Positions 9,169 through 17,358 of a stretch of 64,000 nt of DNA are shown piece by piece. Every line of letters begins with the position of its first letter. The stretch's first letter is position 1. The translations under genes and the position numbers were made by a program. The notes below the pieces were generated by a model that worked only from the letters and a program-made list of their open reading frames with translations, made no database searches and had not been told where the DNA came from. Source of the DNA: Achromobacter sp. Bel (GTDB lineage Bacteria > Pseudomonadota > Gammaproteobacteria > Burkholderiales > Burkholderiaceae_B); NCBI RefSeq assembly GCF_012928505.1, contig NZ_JABBJN010000003.1:1-64000 (forward strand), written 5' to 3'.

Positions 9169-9762
9169 ATGGCTTTGCAAGTGCGAAAAATCGTCAGTTA
9201 CGTCGAGAAGACCTGCATTGAAGGCGGCAAGGCGGCCGAGCGGCCGCTGATCATGATCGTGGCGGCCGCCGTGATCCGCAATCCGTGGGCCGGCCTGCCC
9301 TTCCAGGAAGACCTGCGCCCACAGATCCTGGAAGCCGCGCCGCCGCTGGGCGAGTTGCTGGTGCAAGAGATCCTGCGCCAGGCAGGTTCGGCCGACCAGA
9401 TCGAAGCCTACGGCAAGGCTGCCGTGGTCGGCACCGCTGGCGAAGTCGAGCATGCCTCGGCGCTGATCCACACGCTGCGCTTCGGCAACGCCTACCGCAA
9501 CGCCGTGGGCGGCACCAGCTACCTCAGCTTCACGAACACGCGCGGCGGACCGGGCTGCGTGATTTCGGTGCCGCTGATGCACAAGCAAGACGAAGGCCTG
9601 CGGTCGCACTACCTGACCGTGCAGACCAACATCAACGACGCCCCGGCCCCGGACGAGATCGTGATTGCGCTGGGCGCGGCCACCTCCGGCCGGCCGCATC
9701 ACCGCATTGGCAACCGCTATTCCGACCTGCAGGAACTGGCGCAAGAGGCGCAATCGAAATGA
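9169..9762 (+). CDS. Amino acid synthesis (AA_synth) family protein
   Basis: The 197-residue protein resembles the AA_synth family (PF06684), small proteins of uncertain biochemical role often found beside Bug receptors and hydrolases in Bordetella-like bacteria. A conserved run near the middle reads VEHASALIHTLRFGNAYR. I choose the ATG at 9169 because GGGAG lies about 8 bases upstream; the ATG at 9151 has no ribosome site. Its last bases overlap the start of the hydrolase gene (ATGA), so the two are translationally coupled. It is first in an operon under the divergent LysR regulator. The family name should not be read as proof of a biosynthetic role. Confidence 0.8.
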   Translation: MALQVRKIVSYVEKTCIEGGKAAERPLIMIVAAAVIRNPWAGLPFQEDLRPQILEAAPPLGELLVQEILRQAGSADQIEAYGKAAVVGTAGEVEHASALIHTLRFGNAYRNAVGGTSYLSFTNTRGGPGCVISVPLMHKQDEGLRSHYLTVQTNINDAPAPDEIVIALGAATSGRPHHRIGNRYSDLQELAQEAQSK

Positions 9763-10544
9763 GCGAGCCGCGCCGCCGTTCCGGCCGGGGCGAACCGCTG
9801 GTATTGCTGCACGGCGTCGGGCTGGACCACACGCTTTGGGATGATCTTGTTCCGTTGCTGGAACCGGATTTCGATGTGCTGTGCTACGACCTGCTGGGCC
9901 ATGGCGGGGCTCCCGGCATCTCGGGCGAGGCTCAGGTGCAGGACTTCGTCGCGCAGTTGGACGCTGAACTGGATCAAGCCGGTTGGCAGCGCGCCAACGT
10001 GCTGGGCTATTCCATGGGCGGCTTGATTGCGGGGGCCTATGCGGCCACCCGGCCGCACCGCGTGACCCGGCTGGTGTTGCTGAGCACGGTATTCCAGCGC
10101 ACGCCGGAGGAAGTCCGCGCCGTGACGGCCCGTCTGGCCGCCGCCGCGACCCAGGATGTGGAAGCCGCCGCCGCGGTCTCGCTGCAGCGCTGGTTCACGC
10201 CCGGCTTCCAGGCCGCGCGCCCCGAGCGCGTGGCGGCCATCGGCCAGCGTCTGGTGCGCAACGACCGCGCGAATTTCCTGGCGGCATACCGGCTGTTCGC
10301 GCAGGGCGACCCGATCCTGGCGCAGGCCGCGCCCGATATCGCTTGCCCGGCGCTGGCCATGACCGGTGGGGAAGACGTCGGGTCCACCGCCCGCATGACG
10401 CGCGGCCTGGCACGCGCGCTGCCCAACGGCCGTGCGCGCGTCGTGGAGGGCCAACGGCATATGCTGCCGGTGGAAGCTCCGGCCGTGGTGGCTGCGGCGC
10501 TGCAAGCCTTTTTACTGCCGACAACCGCTGAATCGTCCGCCTGA
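9759..10544 (+). CDS. Alpha/beta-fold hydrolase
   Basis: The 261-residue protein has the alpha/beta hydrolase fold: an HG oxyanion motif (LLHGVGLDHTLW, about 16-27), the nucleophile elbow GYSMGG (Ser85) and a C-terminal histidine in GQRHMLPVE (about 238). The closest general type is the 3-oxoadipate enol-lactonase-like group, cytoplasmic ester or lactone hydrolases. The start at 9759 overlaps the AA_synth gene stop in an ATGA junction. The frame is open further upstream, but that part overlaps the previous gene. The substrate is probably a catabolic intermediate of whatever the downstream Bug receptor binds; this is inference. Confidence 0.85.
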   Translation: MSEPRRRSGRGEPLVLLHGVGLDHTLWDDLVPLLEPDFDVLCYDLLGHGGAPGISGEAQVQDFVAQLDAELDQAGWQRANVLGYSMGGLIAGAYAATRPHRVTRLVLLSTVFQRTPEEVRAVTARLAAAATQDVEAAAAVSLQRWFTPGFQAARPERVAAIGQRLVRNDRANFLAAYRLFAQGDPILAQAAPDIACPALAMTGGEDVGSTARMTRGLARALPNGRARVVEGQRHMLPVEAPAVVAAALQAFLLPTTAESSA

Positions 10545-10595
10545 CAGAGACGATCGGCCAACGCCCCGAAAGGGGACGGAGAGGGAGACAAACCC

Positions 10596-11567
10596 ATGCA
10601 TCGCAGAACCGTACTGAAACACCTGGCCATGGCCGCAGCGGCGCCCGCTGCCTTATCGCTGACGCGCCATGCGGCGGCGCGCGAAGCGCCCCTGCGCGTG
10701 ATCGTGCCGTTCCCGCCGGGCGGCGGCACCGACGTGCTGGGGCGCGTCATTGCCGCCACGCTGGAAAGCGCGTTGGACCGGTCCGTCGTGGTCGAAAACA
10801 AGCCCGGCGCCAGCGGCATGCTGGGTGCGGACTACACCGCCAACGGCGCCAAGGACGGCAGTGTGCTGCTGTTCGCGGGGCTGGTGCCGTCCGTGCGCTA
10901 TTACGCGCGCCCGCCTGAAGACGTGCTCAAGCAGCTCGCGCCCGTCTGCCCGATCGCACGCTCGCCCTATATGGTGGCCATCAATAGCAGCCTGCCGGCC
11001 AAGACGATGGCGGAACTGGTAGCCCAGGCCAAACGGGAACCCAAGGGGCTGACGTTCGGATCGCCGGGCAACGCCACGCCGCAGCATCTGGCCACCGAGC
11101 TGCTGCAAGCCGCCTGCGGCATCGACATGCTGCACGTCCCGTATCGGGGCACGGGTCCAATGATGACGGATCTTCTGGGCGGCCAGATCCAGCTCGTCGT
11201 GGCGACGGTGGCTGCGGTCGAGCCCTATCTGAAAAGCGGGCGCCTGCGTGTGCTGGCGGTGACCAGCCCCGAACGCCTGCCCAAGTATCCCGACATTCCC
11301 ACCGTCGCCGAAAGCGGTTACGCGGGTTTTGACGCGCAGATTCGTTTCGGCACGTATTGCGCTGCCGGCACACCGGAGGCGACGATCGCCGCGCTGAACC
11401 AAGGTATCAACCGCGCACTGCAAACCGACGCCGTCCACGCCAAGCTGGCCGAACAGGGCTTCCAGCCGACCGGCGGCACGCCCCAGCAGTTGCAACAGGC
11501 GTTGCTGTCCGAAATCCGCGACGTGGCCGGACTGGTAAAGGCAGGCAAGGTGCGGGTGGACTTGTAG
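10596..11567 (+). CDS. Bug-family tripartite tricarboxylate transporter receptor
   Basis: The 323-residue protein has an N-terminal export signal (basic start, hydrophobic stretch, AAA-R cleavage near residue 28) and the Bug fold. Typical motifs are PFPPGGGTDVLGR near the mature N-terminus, VVENKPGASG (about 69-78) and the RVLAVTSPERLPKYPDIPTV segment (about 225-245). Bug proteins capture small organic acids in the periplasm, usually for TctAB-type permeases, but no permease gene lies nearby, which is common for the hugely expanded Bug set of Bordetella relatives. It is third in the LysR-linked operon, with GGAGAG upstream of the ATG. Confidence 0.92.
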   Translation: MHRRTVLKHLAMAAAAPAALSLTRHAAAREAPLRVIVPFPPGGGTDVLGRVIAATLESALDRSVVVENKPGASGMLGADYTANGAKDGSVLLFAGLVPSVRYYARPPEDVLKQLAPVCPIARSPYMVAINSSLPAKTMAELVAQAKREPKGLTFGSPGNATPQHLATELLQAACGIDMLHVPYRGTGPMMTDLLGGQIQLVVATVAAVEPYLKSGRLRVLAVTSPERLPKYPDIPTVAESGYAGFDAQIRFGTYCAAGTPEATIAALNQGINRALQTDAVHAKLAEQGFQPTGGTPQQLQQALLSEIRDVAGLVKAGKVRVDL

Positions 11568-11655
11568 CGATCTGTAGCGGCCGGTAGCGAAAGGGGCGCA
11601 ACGCCGGCAGGTGGCGTGATTAGAATTCGGTCTTCTTCGTCCCTGCCCGCCTACG

Positions 11656-12510
11656 ATGTCCCGCCCCCTATCCTTCTTGACCGGCGCCCTGACCTTGTCC
11701 GCCCTGTTGACGGGTGGCGTGGCGCACGCCGCAAGCGGCCCTTGCCCCGAGGCGGCCGACATCGTGCGCAGCGTGTATCAAAACCAGGACAAGCCCGACC
11801 GCGAAGGCCGCATCCGCTTAAAGCAAGGCCACGCCATCGTGACGCTGTCTGACGCGGACGTCGGCGCGCCCTTCGCGGTAGCGTGCAAGGCCTGGCCGGC
11901 CAACCCAGACATGCTGCTCGTGGCGGTGCCGTTGATGCAAGCCACGCCAGACCCCGAAAACGGCCACGTCGGCGATCTGGAAGTGCTGGTGCTGGACCGC
12001 CAGACGCTGCAAGTGCGGCAGCGCCGCACGCTGGTTAATCTGATGTCGGACGATGCCCTGCGCATCGCCAGCCTGTCGTTCGATACGGCGCGCTATGACG
12101 TCACCGCCGACCGCCGTGCGTTTGGTATCCGCATCGAACGCGAAGGCGCCTCGCGCGCCAACCCCATGGACGAAACCAGCTTGCGGCTCTTCACCGTGGA
12201 AGACGACGCATTGCGCCTGGTGCTCGACGGCCTGATCGTCAACCACTCGTCCGGCCAATGGGACACCCAATGCGCGGGAAAATTCACGGAACGCGCGATC
12301 AGCCTGGCGATAGGCACGGCGCAAGCCAAGGGCTACCGCGACTTGATCGCCACCGACTCGCACTCGTCCAGCCGTGCCGCGGTGCAGCAAGGCGGCTGCG
12401 AAGAAAAAACCGTCAGCCAGGGCAAGACGCGCCACACGCTGCGCTTTGACGGCAAGCGTTATCGGATTCCCAAAGCGCTGCGTTCGATAGACAGCGAGAC
12501 CGCTGGATAA
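11656..12510 (+). CDS. Exported protein of unknown function
   Basis: I do not recognise this 284-residue protein. It has a signal peptide (about residues 1-25, cleavage near AHA-AS) and a mature domain with four cysteines in the visible segments (GPCPEAAD, FAVACKAWP, DTQCAGKF, QGGCEEKT), which could form periplasmic disulfides. There are no membrane segments after the signal. It stands alone between the Bug operon and the sigma-54 regulator, with short gaps on both sides. The sequence gives no clue to a catalytic role. Confidence 0.8.
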   Translation: MSRPLSFLTGALTLSALLTGGVAHAASGPCPEAADIVRSVYQNQDKPDREGRIRLKQGHAIVTLSDADVGAPFAVACKAWPANPDMLLVAVPLMQATPDPENGHVGDLEVLVLDRQTLQVRQRRTLVNLMSDDALRIASLSFDTARYDVTADRRAFGIRIEREGASRANPMDETSLRLFTVEDDALRLVLDGLIVNHSSGQWDTQCAGKFTERAISLAIGTAQAKGYRDLIATDSHSSSRAAVQQGGCEEKTVSQGKTRHTLRFDGKRYRIPKALRSIDSETAG

Positions 12511-12589
12511 CCACCATTTACAAGCGGGCCCGTCTCTGTGCATGCTGCCTAGCTGATCCGGCATAGATCGGGCGCACCATGGAGACGAC

Positions 12590-14476
12590 ATGCCTAGTCA
12601 GGAATCCCTGCATTCCGCCCATATCCGCGAGATCGAACAGGTAGGCCGCGGACGCCCCACGCAGCGCGACGCGCATGTGGTGCGCAGCTGGCTGCGCTGC
12701 CTGGACCAATACCAGCTGGATCCGGCCCAGGCGTGCGAGGCCTACATCGTGCCGGACGGACGGCTGCGCGAACACCGCCAGCAATCCGAAGCGCTGATCA
12801 ACATTGCCCGCAGCGGGCTGGACCATCTTTTCCGCCAGGTCGCGGGCCAGAATTACGTGCTGCTGCTGGCCGACCGCCAGGGCGTCACCGTGGAATTTCT
12901 GGGTGACCCCTTACAGACCGACAAGCTGCGCAAAGCGGGCCTGTACCTGGGGTCCGAATGGTCCGAACCGCGCGCCGGCACCTGCGCCGTGGGCGCCTGC
13001 CTGGAAACCGGCGAAGCGCTGACCATCCACCAGACCGACCACTTCGACAACACGCACACACCGCTATCCTGCACCGCCGCCCCCATCTACAACGCCGATG
13101 GCGAATTGGCCGCCGTGCTGGATATTTCCCTGCTCAGTTCCCCCAGCCTGAAAACCAGCCAGAATCTGGCGCTGCACCTGGTCAACAGCACCACGCGCCG
13201 CATCGAATTGGCCAACCTGATGGCGCGCACGCGCAATGAATGGGTACTGCGCTTTGCGCGGTCACCCGAGTTTCTGGACGTGGACCCGGAAGCGGCGATC
13301 TCGCTGGACGGCGCCGGCCGCATTCTGGGGATGACGCACTCCGGCGCCAAGTTGCTGGCGCGCGCGGCCGGGCTGGATTGGCGCAGCCCGGCCGGTCTGA
13401 TCGGCCAGCCCGTGACCCGCTTCTTTGAGGTGCAGCTGGACGACCTGCCGCACTACACACGCGGCCACGCGCCGCAAGACCGCCTGATCGTCGCCCGCGA
13501 TGGCAATGCGCTGTTCGCGCACGCCATCGAACCCAACCGCCACCTGCGCGGCGCCACGGTCGCCGTGCGCGCCACGCCGTCCGCGCTGCGCGGGCTGGAC
13601 GGTGGCGACGCCAAGATGGCAGCGCTGCAAGGACGCGCCGCCAAACTCGCGCGCCAAGGCCTGCCCATCCTGCTGCAAGGTGAAACCGGCGTGGGCAAGG
13701 AATACCTGGCCCGCGCCATCCACGAAGACAGCCGCCGCCCGGGCAGCTTTGTCGCGGTGAACTGCGCGGCCATTCCCGAATCCCTGATCGAAAGCGAACT
13801 GTTCGGCTATCTGCCGGGCGCCTACACCGGCGCTGCCCCCAAGGGCCGCAAGGGCCTGATCGAGGAATCTGACGGCGGCACGCTGTTCCTGGATGAAATC
13901 GGCGACATGCCGTTGACGCTGCAAAGCCGCTTGCTGCGCGTGCTGGCGGAGTCCGAGGTCACGCCCATCGGCGCCAACGCGCCGCGTGCCGTGCGGCTGA
14001 CACTGGTGTCCGCGTCGCATCGCGACCTGGGCGCGCTGGTGCGCGAGGGCCGGTTCCGCGAAGACCTGTATTACCGCATCAACGCCGCCACGCTGACCGT
14101 GCCGCCGCTGCGCGAACGGCAGGACCTGGACTGGCTGATCGCCCGCATGCTGGCGCGCCACCAGGACGAATCCGGTGCACCGGTGCTATCGCCTGCGGCG
14201 CTGCTAGCGCTGAAGGCGCATGCCTGGCCGGGCAATATCCGCGAGCTGGCCAACGTCATCGCGGTCGCCGCCGCCTTGTGCGAAGACGGCGTCATCACGC
14301 CGCAAGATCTGCCGGACACCTTTGCCCCGGCCGGCCCGGCGCTCAGCGCGGAAGAAGCCGCGCTGCGCGCGACGCTGGCCCGCTGCGGCGGCAATGTGTC
14401 GGCAGCAGCGCGCCAGCTGGGTGTGGACCGCTCTACCGTCCACCGCCAGATGCGGCGCTACGGGCTCACGCGTTAG
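12590..14476 (+). CDS. Sigma-54-dependent transcriptional activator, AcoR-like
   Basis: The 628-residue protein has an N-terminal GAF-type sensory region (about 60-210), a PAS-like stretch (about 220-320), a central AAA+ domain and a C-terminal Fis-type helix-turn-helix (about 595-628). In the AAA+ part, Walker A GETGVGKE is near 364, the sigma-54 contact loop GAYTGA near 409 (a known F-to-Y form of GAFTGA) and Walker B GGTLFLDEIGD near 430. It should open sigma-54 polymerase promoters in response to a small ligand. A consensus-perfect sigma-54 promoter lies 112 bp downstream of its stop, in front of the monooxygenase gene, so that gene is the obvious target. Confidence 0.93.
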   Translation: MPSQESLHSAHIREIEQVGRGRPTQRDAHVVRSWLRCLDQYQLDPAQACEAYIVPDGRLREHRQQSEALINIARSGLDHLFRQVAGQNYVLLLADRQGVTVEFLGDPLQTDKLRKAGLYLGSEWSEPRAGTCAVGACLETGEALTIHQTDHFDNTHTPLSCTAAPIYNADGELAAVLDISLLSSPSLKTSQNLALHLVNSTTRRIELANLMARTRNEWVLRFARSPEFLDVDPEAAISLDGAGRILGMTHSGAKLLARAAGLDWRSPAGLIGQPVTRFFEVQLDDLPHYTRGHAPQDRLIVARDGNALFAHAIEPNRHLRGATVAVRATPSALRGLDGGDAKMAALQGRAAKLARQGLPILLQGETGVGKEYLARAIHEDSRRPGSFVAVNCAAIPESLIESELFGYLPGAYTGAAPKGRKGLIEESDGGTLFLDEIGDMPLTLQSRLLRVLAESEVTPIGANAPRAVRLTLVSASHRDLGALVREGRFREDLYYRINAATLTVPPLRERQDLDWLIARMLARHQDESGAPVLSPAALLALKAHAWPGNIRELANVIAVAAALCEDGVITPQDLPDTFAPAGPALSAEEAALRATLARCGGNVSAAARQLGVDRSTVHRQMRRYGLTR

Positions 14477-14494
14477 GCGCAAACTCGGCGCCTG

Positions 14495-14525
14495 GCGCCA
14501 CACCGTGCTGCAACAGGTGTGGCGC
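14495..14525. promoter_or_regulatory. Inverted repeat, candidate activator-binding (UAS) site 1
   Basis: GCGCCACACC (14495-14504) and GGTGTGGCGC (14516-14525) are perfect 10-bp inverted arms around an 11-base loop. The site lies just after the sigma-54 activator gene and about 63 bp upstream of the -24/-12 promoter. It could bind the activator or act as a hairpin terminator for the upstream gene; there is no T-run after it, which favours a DNA-binding or dual role. Confidence 0.55.
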
Positions 14526-14526
14526 G

Positions 14527-14585
14527 TTGCGACAGTCCAGCGCATCGCCGTTTGGCGCGCGCCCCGTCGCCACGGCCTGTCGCAA
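14527..14585. promoter_or_regulatory. Spaced inverted repeat, candidate activator-binding (UAS) site 2
   Basis: TTGCGACAG (14527-14535) and CTGTCGCAA (14577-14585) are exact reverse complements separated by 41 bases, about four helical turns. A related half-site, TGCAACAG, sits at 14509-14516. The second arm ends 2 bases before the sigma-54 promoter. Repeated half-sites on one DNA face upstream of a -24/-12 promoter are typical of enhancer-binding activators. The half-site identity is seen; the binding protein is inferred from the adjacent Fis-HTH activator. Confidence 0.55.
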
Positions 14586-14587
14586 GC

Positions 14588-14603
14588 TGGCACGGCATTT
14601 GCA
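14588..14603 (+). promoter_or_regulatory. Sigma-54 (RpoN) -24/-12 promoter
   Basis: TGGCACGGCATTTGCA matches the sigma-54 consensus TGGCAC-N5-TTGCA at every defined position, with a preceding pyrimidine. It points rightwards at the monooxygenase gene, whose start is 100 bp downstream. A sigma-54-dependent activator gene ends 111 bp upstream. The motif match together with this context makes the assignment strong. Confidence 0.88.
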
Positions 14604-14703
14604 TGTGCAGTCTTGACGCTCACCGGCCGGCACAGGCCAGGGCGTCAATGGACGGAGCCATCCGCCATGACCACGACGCCCGCCCCGGGCAAGGAGACAA
14701 GAC

Positions 14704-16506
14704 ATGCAGACAGACCCCGCCGATGCCGCTCTGGACGCGGTGCTCGCCCGCCTGAACACCGCGTTGGGCAACAAGGAGATTGATGCCGTTGCCGGCCTGT
14801 TCCAGGACGAATGCTATTGGCGCGACCTGGTGCTTTTCAGCTGGAACCTGCGCACGCTGGAAGGCCGCGACCAGATCCGCGAGATGCTGACGCAACAGCT
14901 GTCACAAGTGGAGCCGGTACGATTCACCCGCGACGAACGTGAGGCCGTGTCCGACGAGGGGGGACTGCTGCAAGCCTGGCTGCATATCGACACGAACCTG
15001 GCACGCGGCTATGGCCACATCCGCGTGAAAGACGGCAAGATCTGGACGCTGCTGACCACCATGTCCGAACTGAAGGGGCATGAAGAACCCAGCGGTACAC
15101 GCCGCCCCAAGGGCGCCGAACACGGCCACCACCGCGATCGCCAGACCTGGCTGGAAAAGCGCGAACAAGAAGCAGCCGAACTGGGCTACCAGACCCAGCC
15201 CTACGTGCTGATCATCGGCGGCGGGCAAGGCGGCATTGCCCTGGGCGCGCGGCTGCGCCAGTTGGACGTGCCCACGATCATCATTGAAAAGAACGAGCGC
15301 GCCGGCGACAGCTGGAGAAAGCGCTACAAGTCCCTGTGCCTGCACGACCCGGTCTGGTACGACCACCTGCCCTACATCCCCTTCCCCGAAAACTGGCCCG
15401 TCTTCGCGCCCAAGGACAAGGTCGGCGACTGGCTGGAGATGTACACGAAGGTGATGGAGCTGAACTACTGGACCTCCAGCGTCTGCCAGTCGGCACGCTA
15501 CGACGAACAGAAAAAGGAATGGGAAGTCACCGTGCTGCGCGACGGCAAGCCCGTGGTACTGCGGCCCAAGCAACTGGTGCTGGCCACCGGCATGTCGGGC
15601 AAACCGAACATCCCGCGCTTTCCGGGCCAGGACGAATTCCAGGGCGAGCAGCAGCATTCTTCGCAACACCCGGGGCCTGACGCGTACCGAGGCAAGAACG
15701 TGGTGGTGATTGGCGCCAACAATTCGGCCCACGACATCTGCGCGGCGCTATGGGAAGGCGGCGCCAACGTCACGATGGTGCAGCGCTCGTCCACCCACAT
15801 CGTCCGGTCGGACACGCTGATGGACATCGGCCTGGGCGGGCTGTATTCCGAACAGGCGCTGGCCAACGGCATGACGACGCGCAAGGCGGACCTGACCTTC
15901 GCGTCCCTGCCCTACAAGATCATGGCGCAGTTCCAGATCCCGCTTTACGACCAGATGCGCGAACGCGACGCCGAGTTCTACGGCAAGCTGGAGAAGGCGG
16001 GCTTCATGCTGGACTGGGGCGACGACGGCTCGGGCCTCTTCATGAAATACCTGCGTCGAGGATCGGGCTATTACATCGACGTGGGGGCTTGCGACCTGAT
16101 CATCGACGGCAGCATCAAGCTGCAGTCCGGCACCGACGTCAGCCACCTGGCGCGCGAGGCCGTCGTGTTGAAGAACGGCGTCACGCTGCCGGCCGATCTG
16201 GTGGTCTACGCCACCGGTTACGGCTCGATGAACGGCTGGGCCGCCGACCTGATCAGCCCGGAGGTCGCCGACAAAGTGGGCAAATGCTGGGGTTTGGGCT
16301 CGGACACCACCAAGGATCCCGGCCCCTGGGAGGGCGAACAGCGCAACATGTGGAAGCCCACGCAGCAGGAAGGGCTATGGTTCCACGGCGGCAACCTGCA
16401 CCAGTCTCGGCACTATTCCCAATACCTGTCCCTGCAATTGAAGGCGCGGCAAGTCGGGCTGCCGGTACAGGTCTATGGCGTGCAGGAGGTGCACCACAAG
16501 CGGTAG
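14704..16506 (+). CDS. Flavin-containing monooxygenase with N-terminal NTF2-like domain
   Basis: The 600-residue protein fuses an N-terminal NTF2/SnoaL-like domain (about 1-125) to an FMO/Baeyer-Villiger-like flavoprotein. The FAD site VLIIGGGQGG is near 167-176, the FMO fingerprint-like FQGEQQHSSQH near 314-324 and the second dinucleotide site VVVIGANNSAHD near 333-344. Such enzymes use NAD(P)H and oxygen to oxidise small organic molecules; the substrate is unknown. A good GGCAAGGAGACAAG ribosome site precedes the ATG. Expression should depend on sigma-54 and the activator at 12590-14476. The fingerprint lacks the final tryptophan of classical FMOs, so the exact subclass is open. Confidence 0.88.
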   Translation: MQTDPADAALDAVLARLNTALGNKEIDAVAGLFQDECYWRDLVLFSWNLRTLEGRDQIREMLTQQLSQVEPVRFTRDEREAVSDEGGLLQAWLHIDTNLARGYGHIRVKDGKIWTLLTTMSELKGHEEPSGTRRPKGAEHGHHRDRQTWLEKREQEAAELGYQTQPYVLIIGGGQGGIALGARLRQLDVPTIIIEKNERAGDSWRKRYKSLCLHDPVWYDHLPYIPFPENWPVFAPKDKVGDWLEMYTKVMELNYWTSSVCQSARYDEQKKEWEVTVLRDGKPVVLRPKQLVLATGMSGKPNIPRFPGQDEFQGEQQHSSQHPGPDAYRGKNVVVIGANNSAHDICAALWEGGANVTMVQRSSTHIVRSDTLMDIGLGGLYSEQALANGMTTRKADLTFASLPYKIMAQFQIPLYDQMRERDAEFYGKLEKAGFMLDWGDDGSGLFMKYLRRGSGYYIDVGACDLIIDGSIKLQSGTDVSHLAREAVVLKNGVTLPADLVVYATGYGSMNGWAADLISPEVADKVGKCWGLGSDTTKDPGPWEGEQRNMWKPTQQEGLWFHGGNLHQSRHYSQYLSLQLKARQVGLPVQVYGVQEVHHKR

Positions 16507-16573
16507 CCCACGCCCAAGCCCCCGTTGGCGCAAGCGGTATCCGTCGCTTGCGCCAAGCGGTCACCCAAGGTAA

Positions 16574-16585
16574 ATTGTTGACAAT
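16574..16585. promoter_or_regulatory. Candidate GntR operator, distal copy
   Basis: ATTGTTGACAAT is a two-fold symmetric site (ATTGT-TG-ACAAT), the kind bound by FadR/FCD-type GntR regulators. A second copy of ATTGTTGACA occurs at 16636-16645. Both sit upstream of the GntR gene, suggesting autoregulation of the gntR-acnD-prpF unit. Confidence 0.5.
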
Positions 16586-16635
16586 CTGGCGTTCCAAGAC
16601 GCCTTATTCCGAATATTTCTGCTTAATCCGGACAG

Positions 16636-16647
16636 ATTGTTGACACC
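16636..16647. promoter_or_regulatory. Candidate GntR operator, start-proximal copy
   Basis: ATTGTTGACACC repeats the first ten bases of the distal site and ends directly against the ATG at 16648. A protein bound here would cover the translation start and probably the transcription start. No convincing ribosome-binding site lies at the usual distance, so a very short leader is possible. Confidence 0.45.
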
Positions 16648-17358
16648 ATGAGCAAAGTGCTGACGCTGCCGGGCACCCCGCCGGGCGATGGCGAAACGTT
16701 GTCGGATCACATCTTCAAGAAGATCCAGGCCGCCATCGTCAAAGGCGAGATCGCCCCGGGCAGCAAGATTTCCGAGCCCGAACTGGCGCGCCAGCACGGC
16801 GTCAGCCGGGGCCCCCTGCGCGAGGCCCTGCACCGGCTGGAAGGCCAGAAGCTACTGGTGCGCGTGCCGCACGCCGGCGCCCGCGTCGTGTCGCTGTCGC
16901 AGCAAGAGCTGTCCGAACTCTACGAGATCCGGGAATCACTGGAAGGCATGGCCTGCCGGCTGGCCGCCGAACGCATGCCGCCCGCCGAAATCGCCGAACT
17001 GCGCGGCGTGCTGGAAGCCCACGAACGCGACGCCGCCTTCCAGGCCGGCCTGGGCTACTACCAGCAGGAAGGCGATTACGACTTCCACTACCGCATCGTC
17101 AAGGGCAGCGGCAACCAGATGCTGTTCCGCATGCTCTGCGACGAGCTCTACCAGCTGGCGCGCATGTACCGCATCCAGTATTCGACCACGCCCAACCGCC
17201 CGCGGCAGGCCTACGCCGAACACCACCGCATTCTTGACGCCATCGCCGACCGCGACGGCGAGCTGGCCGAAATCCTGATGCGCCGGCACATCCGCGCATC
17301 CCGTATCAACATCGAACAACAGATCGCCCAGAGCAACCTGCGGCGCACGGAGGCATGA
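16648..17358 (+). CDS. GntR-family regulator, FadR/FCD type
   Basis: The 236-residue protein has a GntR winged helix-turn-helix (about 20-85, with the ISEPELARQHGVSRGPLREA recognition segment) and a helical FCD effector domain (about 100-215). It is the first gene of a unit with acnD and prpF: its stop overlaps the acnD start in an ATGA junction. Analogous GntR regulators control methylcitrate-cycle genes in other betaproteobacteria, with (methyl)citrate-type effectors. The repeated ATTGTTGACA motifs upstream fit autorepression. Confidence 0.88.
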   Translation: MSKVLTLPGTPPGDGETLSDHIFKKIQAAIVKGEIAPGSKISEPELARQHGVSRGPLREALHRLEGQKLLVRVPHAGARVVSLSQQELSELYEIRESLEGMACRLAAERMPPAEIAELRGVLEAHERDAAFQAGLGYYQQEGDYDFHYRIVKGSGNQMLFRMLCDELYQLARMYRIQYSTTPNRPRQAYAEHHRILDAIADRDGELAEILMRRHIRASRINIEQQIAQSNLRRTEA

